DNA of 15,095 nt, taken from the NCBI GenBank assembly GCA_038211505.1, contig JBBQVO010000071.1, positions 1-15,095 on the forward strand, written 5' to 3'. Under the pieces are notes generated by a model. It saw nothing but the letters and a program-made list of their open reading frames with translations, did not search any database and was not told the origin of the DNA. Position numbers and translations under genes: made by a program. The stretch comes from JBBQVO01 sp038211505. GTDB lineage: Bacteria > Chloroflexota > Dehalococcoidia > DSTF01 > JACRBR01. Positions 6,245 to 13,788 of the stretch are shown here, one piece after another. Each line of letters begins with the position of its first letter. The first letter of the stretch is position 1.

Positions 6245-6257
6245 AAAGGGAAGCGGC

Positions 6258-6734
6258 ATGTCTTGCGAGACTGAAACCATCGACCTTCTGCGCGGCTCCG
6301 GCCACAAGATGACGCCGCAGCGCATGATGGTGCTAACGTCCCTCCGCCACGCCCCTGGCCACCTCAGCGCTACCGCGATCCACGATCAGGTGCGCGCGTC
6401 CTACCCCTACGTCGACATCTCGACCGTCTATCGCACGCTCAACGTCCTCAAGGATCTGCGGCTCGTCTCAGAGACCCACATGGGCGGCGGAGACGCGACG
6501 TTTGAGTGGGTGGGCGTCGAGCGGCACCATCATTTGATCTGCAAGCAATGTAACGATGTCACCTCTCTCGACCACGAATACATGGATCGCCTGGCGGCGC
6601 ACATCACCGAAGACCTCGGCTTCACCGCCGACATGGATCACTTTGCGATCTTCGGGATCTGTGCGTTCTGCGCGGGCGAAGCGAGCGGATCCGCTGACGA
6701 GCTGCTCGTCACGCCAGCGGTGACCGTCGACTGA
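6258..6734 (+). CDS. Fur-family metalloregulator
   Basis: 158-residue DNA-binding repressor of the Fur/Zur/PerR/Nur family. Residues 10-85 are the winged helix, with the family phrases KMTPQRMMVL and VDISTVYRTLNVLKDLRLV. The dimerisation and metal domain follows: HHHLIC95KQC98 and C135AFC138 make the usual four-Cys structural zinc site, and H90-H92, E107 and H128 are candidates for the sensory site. ATG 6258 is chosen over GTG 6237 because AAGGGAA lies just upstream of it and the GTG lies inside the predicted promoter-start region. The next gene, 21 nt downstream, is a nickel/cobalt permease, so nickel sensing (Nur-like) is the most economical guess. Zinc or peroxide sensing cannot be excluded from sequence. 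It is divergent from the copper operon. Confidence 0.9.
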   Translation: MSCETETIDLLRGSGHKMTPQRMMVLTSLRHAPGHLSATAIHDQVRASYPYVDISTVYRTLNVLKDLRLVSETHMGGGDATFEWVGVERHHHLICKQCNDVTSLDHEYMDRLAAHITEDLGFTADMDHFAIFGICAFCAGEASGSADELLVTPAVTVD

Positions 6735-6755
6735 ACCGTCGAAGGAACGAACGAG

Positions 6756-7865
6756 ATGCCTCTACCAGGATTCGACGTGATTGTCCTCTCCATCGGCGGC
6801 GTGTCGATCAGCCTGATCGGCGGCGCGCTTGCGCTCGGGTTCCGCCACGGCATCGACTGGGATCACATTGCCGCGATCACCGACATCACGAGCACATCGG
6901 CGACGCCGCCATCCGCGCGTGAGACATCGCTGATGTCCGAACCGGGCATCCTGTTGACCGACGAACGCGACCACTCGATCAATCCCGGCGGCCCGATCCA
7001 CTCCCACGGACACGGCGCGCATGAACACGAAGGCTCGCCTGTCGCGCCGGCGCACGAGCGCGTGATCGAGCGCGAACAGCGAGTGCCAATGATGGCGTCA
7101 ATGCTCGCCGCTGACGGCGGCGGCGGCGCCATCTCGATGGGCCATGCGCGACCGGCGACGTCCGGCGCCTACCAACGCTTCGTAACTTCGCAAGGACGGC
7201 CGTGGATGCTCGGCACCTCGTACGCGCTCGGCCACGGCACCGTTGTCACGATCCTCGGACTTCTCGCGATCCTCGCGGCGTCCGTGCTGCCCGACTGGGT
7301 CGATCCCTTGATGGAGCGCGTCGTCGGCGTCACGCTGATCATCCTCGGTCTCTATCTCTCGTACTCCGTGTTCCGCTTCTTCCGTGGCGGCGGCGAGTTC
7401 CGCCTCCGCAGCCGTTGGATGCTCGTGTTTGCCGGCATTCGCAACGGAGTCGGCTGGGCGCGCGCGAAGGTCGGCGGCAATCACGAACATACACACGTGC
7501 GCCCGGCCGATCAGTACGGCTGGAAGACCGCCTACGGCATCGGCATGATTCATGGCGTCGGAGCCGAGACGGGCACACAGGCGCTGATCATCGCTACGGC
7601 CGCCGGCGCCAGCTCGAAGGGCACGAGCATCGTCGTCCTGCTGACGTTCGTCGTCGGGCTGCTGATCTCCAACTCGCTGGTCACGGTGATGAGCACGACG
7701 GGTTTCGTCTCGGCGAGCCGGCGGCAATGGATCTACGTCGGCGCCGGCATGGTGGCCGCGATCTTCAGCCTCGTCGTCGGCGTCATCTTCCTGTCGCACT
7801 CCGCCGGCCAGCTGCCGGATCTCAGCCAGTACTTCAACTGGCTCGGCGGCCCGAATACGCACTGA
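6756..7865 (+). CDS. nickel/cobalt permease, NiCoT (HoxN/NixA)-like
   Basis: 369-residue inner-membrane protein, probably importing Ni(II) or Co(II) with high affinity. Residues 17-45 hold the NiCoT signature in the form RH31GIDWD36H37I (H-x4-D-H). Other family-like segments are LGH160GTVVTILG and MIH266GVGAE271TGTQ. About seven hydrophobic segments can be seen (near 8-30, 152-180, 186-208, 255-282, 288-312 and 326-348). Two soluble loops are rich in possible metal ligands: HSHGHGAHEH (82-91) inside a long first loop of roughly 110 residues, and HEHTH (243-247). AAGGAAC (6742-6748) precedes the ATG by about 7 nt. It shares an operon with the Fur-family gene. The RHGIDWDH variant differs from the classical RHAxDADH, so substrate is inferred and the annotation is to the superfamily. 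Confidence 0.82.
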   Translation: MPLPGFDVIVLSIGGVSISLIGGALALGFRHGIDWDHIAAITDITSTSATPPSARETSLMSEPGILLTDERDHSINPGGPIHSHGHGAHEHEGSPVAPAHERVIEREQRVPMMASMLAADGGGGAISMGHARPATSGAYQRFVTSQGRPWMLGTSYALGHGTVVTILGLLAILAASVLPDWVDPLMERVVGVTLIILGLYLSYSVFRFFRGGGEFRLRSRWMLVFAGIRNGVGWARAKVGGNHEHTHVRPADQYGWKTAYGIGMIHGVGAETGTQALIIATAAGASSKGTSIVVLLTFVVGLLISNSLVTVMSTTGFVSASRRQWIYVGAGMVAAIFSLVVGVIFLSHSAGQLPDLSQYFNWLGGPNTH

Positions 7866-7912
7866 CGTGGCGACCGTCATGCCCGGCTCGACATCAACTG
7901 ATCGCCCATCGG

Positions 7913-7922
7913 CGCAACTAGT
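7913..7922. promoter_or_regulatory. second copy of CGCAACTAGT upstream of the oxidoreductase operon
   Basis: This 10-mer is identical to 6229-6238 in the control region of the fur-family gene. Here it ends 5 nt before the -35 at 7928. CTAG is scarce in this window, which makes chance recurrence in two promoter regions less likely. Candidate shared operator; no direct evidence. Confidence 0.3.
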
Positions 7923-7927
7923 CGTCG

Positions 7928-7956
7928 TTGACCCAACCGCGAGCCGTCGTTACCGT
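7928..7956 (+). promoter_or_regulatory. candidate promoter of the oxidoreductase pair
   Basis: TTGACC (7928-7933, 5 of 6 consensus), 17-nt spacer, TACCGT (7951-7956, weak -10). The predicted start near 7963 lies after a possible TTG start at 7956 and before the GTG at 7992, which supports the later start for the next gene. Confidence 0.4.
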
Positions 7957-7991
7957 TGGGGCACTTCACGGCGTCGACGGAGTTCTCGCCT

Positions 7992-9095
7992 GTGCCTCAA
8001 GCATCGCCCGTTCGCGTCGCCGTCCTCGGCGCGGCTTCGTTCGCGGAAGTCGCGCACATTCCGGGGATCAACGCACACTCGAACGCGAGCGTCGTCGCCC
8101 TCTACGGCAGCGATCTTTCGCGCGCCCAGACGATCGCCGGCCGCTGCGGCGTCGATGATGCGACGGACGATCTCGCTGCCCTGCTCGCGCGCACGGACAT
8201 CGACGCCGTGACCGTCGTTTCGTCCGACGACAAGCATCACGCCTACGCGATGGCCGCGCTCCGCGCCGGCAAGCACGTCTTCTGCGAGAAGCCCATGGCG
8301 CTCAACGCCGGCGATGCCGCCGAGATGGTGCGCGAGGCGCATGCGCGCGGCGTCGTGCACCAGATCAGCTTCACATTCCGGCACAATCTCGGGCTGAGTG
8401 AGCTGCGGCGACGCGTCGTCGACGGCGACATCGGCAGCCTGCGCTACATCGAGATCCAGGGCGAATGGTTCGGCCGGCCCGAGGAGATCGTGCCGACTCC
8501 GTCGTACCAGAACGAAGCGTACGCTCGCATGGGCTATCTCGGTGAGATGGGCTCGCACTACATCGACGCCGTGAACTTCATCGCCGGCCCCGTCGCCGGC
8601 TACATCGACCAGATCACTGCAACGGTGCTCACGGTGCCCCGACAGCATCAGAGCCCGGATCTCGCGTCGGCGCTGTTTCGGACGTCGGGCGGTCTTCAGG
8701 GTCAGTTCACGATCAGCCGCACGACGGCGGCGCCGGCCTCATACGCCGTGATCCACGGCGACGGCGCGCGCGGCCATCTCGGCTACGTCGTCGCCACCGG
8801 CGATCGCGGCGCGCTGTCGGCCTCGTTCTCGCGCGGCAACACCGAGGCGCTGCGCATCCTTCGCAGCGGATCACAGTGGGAACGCATCGATCTCGGCGAC
8901 GGCGCCTACGACGGCACGCCGCACTCGGTGCCGCTGATGTTCGCCCGCTTCATCGACGCGATCATCGACGGCGAGGAGCGATCCGGCATCTCGGCGACGT
9001 TCGACGACGGCTTTCGCGCGCAGGCCGCGATCGACGCCGTGTTGCGCGCGGCCGAGCATCGCACGTGGGAGATCGTGCCGCTGGAGGCGCCATGA
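7992..9095 (+). CDS. Gfo/Idh/MocA-family NAD(P)-dependent oxidoreductase
   Basis: 367-residue cytosolic dehydrogenase of the glucose-fructose/inositol dehydrogenase family, which usually oxidises a hydroxyl of a sugar, inositol or related compound with NAD(P). Residues 7-25 form the Rossmann start (VRVAVLGAASFAEVAHIPG). E99-K100-P101 is the conserved catalytic-lysine motif, and GYLGEMGSH189YID192 matches the family's catalytic His region. Start GTG 7992 is preferred, because CGGAG (7978-7982) is 9 nt upstream; an in-frame TTG at 7956 has no such site and would add 12 unlikely residues. The stop overlaps the next gene's start (ATGA at 9092-9095), so the two are translationally coupled and may act on the same pathway or form a pair. 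The substrate cannot be told from sequence. Confidence 0.9.
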   Translation: MPQASPVRVAVLGAASFAEVAHIPGINAHSNASVVALYGSDLSRAQTIAGRCGVDDATDDLAALLARTDIDAVTVVSSDDKHHAYAMAALRAGKHVFCEKPMALNAGDAAEMVREAHARGVVHQISFTFRHNLGLSELRRRVVDGDIGSLRYIEIQGEWFGRPEEIVPTPSYQNEAYARMGYLGEMGSHYIDAVNFIAGPVAGYIDQITATVLTVPRQHQSPDLASALFRTSGGLQGQFTISRTTAAPASYAVIHGDGARGHLGYVVATGDRGALSASFSRGNTEALRILRSGSQWERIDLGDGAYDGTPHSVPLMFARFIDAIIDGEERSGISATFDDGFRAQAAIDAVLRAAEHRTWEIVPLEAP

Positions 9096-10207
9096 CCGAT
9101 CCCGTGCGCCTCGGCGTCGTCGGCGCCGGCAGCATCTCCATCCGCGGCCTGCTTCCGCATCTCAGTCAGGACGACGTGCAGGACCGCGTGCGCCTCGCCG
9201 CCGTCTGCGATCCAGCGCCCGGCCGCGCCGAAGCGGCGGCGGCGAAGTTCAGCGTCGAACGCCACTTCAACACGATCGAGGAACTGCTGGATCGCGGCGA
9301 AGTCGACGCCGTGACGATCGCCTCGCCGATCGGGCTGCACTACGAGCAAGGCATGAGCGCGCTGCGTGCTGGCAAGCACATCCACTTCAACAAAACGATG
9401 ACGACGACCGTCGCCGAGGCCGATGAGATCATCGCGCTGGCCGAGCAGCGGCGGCTGCGCATCGTCGCCTCGCCCGGCGAGATGGTGCGTCCCCACAACC
9501 AGCGCATCAAACAGCTGATCGCCGAAGGCGCGATCGGCATGCCGGTGTGGGCGCTCGGCGGCGCGGCGTTCGGACGCTATCACGAGATGGAGTCCGTGCG
9601 TGGCGGCGGCGATGCGCTCACGAACGTCGATCCGTCGTGGTACTTCCGCAAGCCCGGGGGCGGCCCGCTGTATGACATGACGGTCTACCCGCTGCACACG
9701 CTGACCGGCGTGCTCGGCCCGGCGCGCGCCGTCAGCGCGATGTCCGGCGTGCGCGTCGCCGAGCGCGCGTTCGGCGGCACGGTCGTTCGCGGTGACGCCG
9801 ACGACAATTCGTTCATCGTCATCGACTTCGGCGACGCGCTCTTCGCTCTCGCGACTGGCGCCGCTGCCGGCTTGCAGACGCAGGGACACATGCCGAACTT
9901 CTTCGGCACAGAAGGCGCGATCATCGGCCTCCGCCTCAACCGCGAGCCATTCGACTATCCCGGCCGCGACCTGGCCGATGCCCATCCAGCTGGCATGCAG
10001 GTCTCGCTGCCGCACGTCACCGGCGTCCACCGCGACATCGAGGAGCAGCACGTCTTCGAGGACGTCATGCAACTCGTCGATTGGGTGCGCGATGGCACGC
10101 CGTCGGTCGCGACGGCCGCGCACGCACGCCACGTCATCGACATCATAGAATCGGCGTATCGCGCCGCCGAGTCGGGCCAGCGCCAGACACTAACGACGAC
10201 GTTCTGA
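9092..10207 (+). CDS. Gfo/Idh/MocA-family oxidoreductase with altered EKP motif
   Basis: 371 residues. Start ATG 9092 overlaps the previous stop and has GGAGG (9083-9087) 4 nt upstream. The Rossmann motif is VRLGVVGAGSISIRG (5-19). The region normally reading EKP reads N100-K101-T102 (in HIHFNKTMTTT), so the catalytic Lys is kept while its Glu and Pro neighbours are replaced. GGGPLYD195MTVYPLH202 fits the substrate-side motif of the C-terminal domain, and the last third has a family-like helix (HVFEDVMQLVDWVRDG). It is about as long as its neighbour but clearly diverged from it, not a recent tandem copy. It may be the second enzyme of a two-step oxidation/reduction on one sugar-like substrate, or a partner subunit. 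Family confident, activity uncertain. Confidence 0.88.
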   Translation: MTDPVRLGVVGAGSISIRGLLPHLSQDDVQDRVRLAAVCDPAPGRAEAAAAKFSVERHFNTIEELLDRGEVDAVTIASPIGLHYEQGMSALRAGKHIHFNKTMTTTVAEADEIIALAEQRRLRIVASPGEMVRPHNQRIKQLIAEGAIGMPVWALGGAAFGRYHEMESVRGGGDALTNVDPSWYFRKPGGGPLYDMTVYPLHTLTGVLGPARAVSAMSGVRVAERAFGGTVVRGDADDNSFIVIDFGDALFALATGAAAGLQTQGHMPNFFGTEGAIIGLRLNREPFDYPGRDLADAHPAGMQVSLPHVTGVHRDIEEQHVFEDVMQLVDWVRDGTPSVATAAHARHVIDIIESAYRAAESGQRQTLTTTF

Positions 10208-10213
10208 CGTGGT

Positions 10214-10239
10214 GATACGGCGCGGTTAGCGCGTGTATC
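10214..10239. terminator. hairpin between convergent genes
   Basis: GATACG (10214-10219) pairs with TGTATC (10234-10239), and after one bulged G, CGCG (10221-10224) pairs with CGCG (10230-10233), leaving a 5-nt loop. It occupies the 18-bp gap between the two convergent stop codons and the last codons of the esterase gene. There is no T-tract on either strand. A two-way transcription barrier is plausible. Confidence 0.4.
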
Positions 10240-11476
10240 GCTGGAAGAACGACCAGATTAGCTTCGTGGCGTCGATCTCGTCCGTCGTAAACCCGATGAT
10301 CGACGCGGCTGGCGAGGCGCTGAGCGCCTCCATGAGCTTGCTGCCCGGCCACGTGTGCCCGCCGTCGGCGACGACGTAGAACTCGACCGACGCGCCGTCG
10401 CGGCAGCCGCCGAAGACTCGCAATTCGACGTCGCTCCCCGCGGGCGCCACCTCCGGCGTTGCACCGCAGCCGTCGGCGCTGACCCATTTCGCGAGCGCGT
10501 CCTCCACTGGCGGGAAGCCGTTGAAGTTCGCCGGCGGGCACATCGGCGGCCCGGCGTCGGCGAGCGGTTTGCCGGCGATCAACGACGAGACGATCGGGCC
10601 GAGGCCGCCACAGTACGGCAGCACGACGTCCTTCTTGCCCCAGAACACGATCATCGGCATGGCCGGCGCGTCGTCGCAGTTGCCGATACGCGTGATGCCC
10701 GACACAAGTCCAACCGCGGCGATGCGATCGCGCATGCGGCAGGCGAGCACGGTCGACATGATGCCGCCGTCTGAAATACCCGTCGCATACACGCGCGATT
10801 CGTCGACGCAGACGTCCGCCTCGACGCGATCGAGCATCGCGCTAATGAACGCGACATCAGAATTATTCGCACCCTCGTCGAGACTCCAGCCCGTCGGCGT
10901 GCCGAGCGCTTGCGGCGTCAGCACGATGAAGTGCTCCGTCGCGGCGAGCGCCTCGAACGCCGAGACGGCAACTTGCTGGTCGATGTTACTCGTCAAACCG
11001 TGGAGATTGATCACGACGGGCAGCGGCGCTGTGCCTGCGCCGTCCGGCAGATAGCGGCGATACGTCCGCGACACGCCGCTAGCATCGACACGCTGGCTCG
11101 TTGCGCCTCCCGTCGTGGCGCCTGCCGCACATCCGGCGGTAGGCCGACGGCTGCCCGAGTCGCCGGAGCGAGTCACCAGCGCAACCGCGGAGCTTGCTTC
11201 GGGGCTGCGATCCATGCTGGCAGTCGACGATCTCGTGGACGACGCTCTGCCTCCGCACGACGACAGGAGGACTCCGAGGGCGATCGCCGCCGAAACGATG
11301 AGGGTTTGATAAGTTGGACGCCTCCATCGTCGGCACGCGGCCGACTGACGATCGCAATATAGGGTATCGCGCCAGTCGGCGACCGCTCCCGCCTTTGGCG
11401 ATCCGAGGAATACGCGCGAAACGTCAACGAGTGCGCTTGCAATACTTCCTTTACGATTATCTCGTTGCTTGTTCAT
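10226..11476 (-). CDS. lipoprotein esterase, PHB depolymerase/LpqC (CE1-like) alpha/beta hydrolase
   Basis: 416 residues with the start at ATG 11476. A lipoprotein signal sits unusually far in: RRWRRPTYQTLIVSAAIALG, then lipobox L71-S-S-C74. A Ser/Thr/Gly-rich linker (75-135) precedes a secreted esterase domain (140-416): oxyanion strand VVINLHG (154-160), nucleophile G-I-S235-D-G, acid GKKD283, and base GGH374TWPG. This is the full triad of the PHB depolymerase/feruloyl esterase-like family, and several cysteines suggest disulphides. It would be anchored outside the membrane and cleave ester bonds in polyesters or plant-type esters. No in-frame ATG, GTG or TTG lies between 11476 and the signal peptide, so either the N-terminus is truly long, a rare start is used, or there is a sequence error. 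Its ATG is 5 nt from an in-frame ATG of the divergent gene. Confidence 0.85.
   Translation of the reverse strand: MNKQRDNRKGSIASALVDVSRVFLGSPKAGAVADWRDTLYCDRQSAACRRWRRPTYQTLIVSAAIALGVLLSSCGGRASSTRSSTASMDRSPEASSAVALVTRSGDSGSRRPTAGCAAGATTGGATSQRVDASGVSRTYRRYLPDGAGTAPLPVVINLHGLTSNIDQQVAVSAFEALAATEHFIVLTPQALGTPTGWSLDEGANNSDVAFISAMLDRVEADVCVDESRVYATGISDGGIMSTVLACRMRDRIAAVGLVSGITRIGNCDDAPAMPMIVFWGKKDVVLPYCGGLGPIVSSLIAGKPLADAGPPMCPPANFNGFPPVEDALAKWVSADGCGATPEVAPAGSDVELRVFGGCRDGASVEFYVVADGGHTWPGSKLMEALSASPAASIIGFTTDEIDATKLIWSFFQRYTR
11331..11473. promoter_or_regulatory. likely divergent promoter region inside the annotated esterase 5' end
   Basis: This stretch is AT-richer than the flanking genes and separates the esterase's signal-peptide codons from the propeller gene. 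On the minus strand TATATT (plus bases 11356-11361) is a good -10 but lacks a clear -35. On the plus strand TTGCAA near 11437 and TACGAT (11452-11457) are weak candidates. If it is the real promoter region, the esterase must start later than 11476. Confidence 0.3.
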
Positions 11477-11499
11477 GGCGCATGTGCGAGCGTAGTCGC

Positions 11500-13788
11500 A
11501 TGCGGAGAAGCACACCACACTCAGGGGGAACCTGGCGACGAACGTTCGTCGCTGCCATGATCCTCGGACTCGGGCTATTGTCGCTCACCGCGGGCGGGCG
11601 GGCGGCGAGCGCCATCGGCCAGCCGCAGGTGAACGAGCGCGTCGTGGCCACCTACTTCAACGGCCAGATCACGTTAACCGGCAGCAGGTTCGGGTTGCCC
11701 ATCAGCCAGCGATCGCTCCGGTTCGACTACGACAGCACGAGTACAACGCTGGCCTCGAGCGATCCGGCGGTGCAGTCGTGGGGCGCAACCTCCATCGTCG
11801 TCAACCTTCCGCCTGCCATCCACACCGGTCGCGTCACCGTCATTGTTGACGGCCAGTCGAGCGCCGGCGTCGATTTGTATGTCTACATCCTCCGCACGTC
11901 GCCGACGGCGCTGCCATCGAATGGAAGCGCGCGCCCCCTCGCAGTGACAACGACGCCGGACGGGCGGCTCTGGATCGATGAAGAATTTCATCGGGAAATC
12001 AAAGTGCTGACGAACGCGCTCTCGCCGTCAGCATCGGCGGTGAACATCCCCCAATTCATCCCGCCCGGCATCTATGCCAACAACCTGGGTGGAGCGGATG
12101 GCCGCACGCCGGTCTCGGCGCTCGGCGAAGACGTTGAAACCGACACCGATGGATCGATTTGGCTCACGGACGGCGGCGCGTTTCTCTACGCCGGTCAGCA
12201 GATCAACACGAGCAGGATCATTCACTACACGCCGGCATCCGGCGCATTCGCCTGCTACAACGTCCCCGGGAACGACGCCGAGGTCTTCGCCGTCGTCATC
12301 GATCACGCGCGCGGCATGGTCTGGTACTCGGAGTCGTCGCCTCGCGGCAACGCGATCGGTGGCTTCTCCATCAGCGGCGCGACCTCCGCTTGCCAGTTCA
12401 ACCCCGACGCCGACGCGCAAGCTCCCCTGTGCTCCGTGCAACAAGTCCCGGCGTGTCACCAACACTTCGCGCTGCCCACGGCCAACTCACAACCGACGCA
12501 TCTGGTTCTCGACGGATCCGGCAATATCTGGTTCCCCGAATACTCCAACAACAAGATCGCGCGTCTCAATCCGACGACTGGCGCGCTGCTGGAACTGCCG
12601 CTGCCGCCGCCGATCGTTCGCCAGGGCCCCGGCTCGTTCGTTGGCAGCGGCCCGTTCGAGATCGACATCGATGCGAACGGCGATCTCTGGGTTGCCGAAT
12701 ACTTCGACGCCACCGTCGACCGCATTCAACCATCGCGATTGGCGACCAACGACTGCACACATCTCGATACGATGAACCACAATCCGTGCATCGACGAGAT
12801 CTTCGTCGGCTCGAACGGCCTCGATGGAATTACGATTCACACGTTGAACGTCGGTCCCAATGGCCTCGTGTGGTTTTCACTCAGCGGCAGCCCCGCGGGC
12901 TTCGGCAATGTATTCAACGTCCTCAACGGAAACGCGTCACGTCCCGGAGTGATCTCGATCGCTCGCGGCAACGCTGTCGCGCTACTGCCACCACTGCCGA
13001 ACGTCCCCGACCTCGCGGGCATCGTCCAGGATCCGATCTCCGGCGATGTCTGGTTCGCCGAATATTCGAATCAGGCCGTCGGACGGCTGCAAGACACCTC
13101 CAACGACGGCGATACCGACGGCGTGCCGAATCAGATTGACAACTGTCCGACGACCTCCAATCCCGATCAAAAGAACACCGACCACGATCCATTGTCGCTT
13201 GCCGCCTGGTCAAAACCCTACAAGGATGCCACGCGCCCGAACGGCGACGCCCCCGGCGACGCCTGCGACCCCGACGCCGACAACGATGGGCTATCGAACA
13301 CCGTCGAGTCCGCGCTCGGCCCTGGCGGCGCAAGTCACGCCAGTTGTCCCTCCGCCACCGCGAACACCGATTCATTGCTGCTCGATACGGATGGCGATCG
13401 CGTCACCGACGGCACGGAGTGTCAGCTCGGAACCGATCCCGCCGACGCGAATTCCCATCCCACAACCGCCGACTGTGCGGCGTCGCTCGGCGTGTCAGCA
13501 ATCACGGATAGCGACGGCGATGGCGTACGCGACGGCGTCGAGTTCTGCTACTACAACACCGACCCGCACTCTGCGAATACCGATGGCGACGGGTGCGGCG
13601 ACGCGCGGGAGATCGCCTCGATCAATGCCGATCTCACCGTCAACTCGACCGACTTGCAACAGGTGGCCGTCGCGTTCGGGCCTTCGTCGCGGCCGCAGTA
13701 CATTCCCGACTTCGATTCCGACAAAAACGGAAACATCAACTCGACCGACTTGCAGTTCCTCGCCGTCCACTTCGGACCGTGCCCGTAG
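11500..13788 (+). CDS. secreted beta-propeller protein with calcium-binding repeats and dockerin-like C-terminus
   Basis: 762 residues. The signal peptide is residues 1-38 (MRRSTPHSGGTWRR, hydrophobic core, likely cleavage after AASA). Residues 41-132 resemble an IPT/TIG immunoglobulin-like domain (QITLTGSRFG, TSIVVNLP). Residues 136-532 form a propeller of the streptogramin-lyase (Vgb)/NHL kind with repeats such as GNIWFPEYSNNKIARLNPTTG spread over several lines of the fold. Residues 533-705 contain Asp-rich thrombospondin type 3-like calcium repeats (DGDTDGVPNQIDNCP, DADNDGLSN, DSDGDGVRDG). Residues 707-762 are two dockerin-like EF-hand repeats, each ending NSTDLQ..AV.FG. The start is ATG 11500; ATG 11482 is also in frame. 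No strong ribosome-binding site is seen. Function is unknown; the architecture suggests a surface or extracellular binding protein, not an antibiotic lyase. Confidence 0.88.
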   Translation: MRRSTPHSGGTWRRTFVAAMILGLGLLSLTAGGRAASAIGQPQVNERVVATYFNGQITLTGSRFGLPISQRSLRFDYDSTSTTLASSDPAVQSWGATSIVVNLPPAIHTGRVTVIVDGQSSAGVDLYVYILRTSPTALPSNGSARPLAVTTTPDGRLWIDEEFHREIKVLTNALSPSASAVNIPQFIPPGIYANNLGGADGRTPVSALGEDVETDTDGSIWLTDGGAFLYAGQQINTSRIIHYTPASGAFACYNVPGNDAEVFAVVIDHARGMVWYSESSPRGNAIGGFSISGATSACQFNPDADAQAPLCSVQQVPACHQHFALPTANSQPTHLVLDGSGNIWFPEYSNNKIARLNPTTGALLELPLPPPIVRQGPGSFVGSGPFEIDIDANGDLWVAEYFDATVDRIQPSRLATNDCTHLDTMNHNPCIDEIFVGSNGLDGITIHTLNVGPNGLVWFSLSGSPAGFGNVFNVLNGNASRPGVISIARGNAVALLPPLPNVPDLAGIVQDPISGDVWFAEYSNQAVGRLQDTSNDGDTDGVPNQIDNCPTTSNPDQKNTDHDPLSLAAWSKPYKDATRPNGDAPGDACDPDADNDGLSNTVESALGPGGASHASCPSATANTDSLLLDTDGDRVTDGTECQLGTDPADANSHPTTADCAASLGVSAITDSDGDGVRDGVEFCYYNTDPHSANTDGDGCGDAREIASINADLTVNSTDLQQVAVAFGPSSRPQYIPDFDSDKNGNINSTDLQFLAVHFGPCP

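Larger units (their letters stand above)
5930..6257. other. divergent control region between csoR and the fur-family gene
   Basis: 328 nt without a gene. From the left it holds the csoR ribosome-binding site, the CsoR operator (5941-5959), the csoR promoter (5967-5994) with a palindrome over its -35, two overlapping GC-rich stems (GCCCG 6103-6107 with CGGGC 6114-6118, versus GGCCGA 6116-6121 with TCGGCC 6129-6134), three tandem copies of a 9-mer (6146-6172), and the promoter of the fur-family gene (6196-6225). Between 6000 and 6100 I see nothing specific. Confidence 0.6.

Noticed and set aside
8906..10132. 408-codon open frame on the minus strand under the second oxidoreductase
   Set aside because: Antisense to a gene with Rossmann and catalytic motifs; no domain and Arg/Ala/Asp-biased composition.
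12159..13139. 326-codon plus-strand frame inside the propeller gene
   Set aside because: Arg-rich frame-shifted reading of a protein with clear repeats and signal peptide in the other frame.
11500..13788. Reading the propeller protein as a virginiamycin B lyase resistance enzyme
   Set aside because: Only the propeller repeat pattern is shared; the length and added TIG, calcium-repeat and dockerin-like domains do not fit the compact lyase, and the lyase active-site residues cannot be confirmed by eye.
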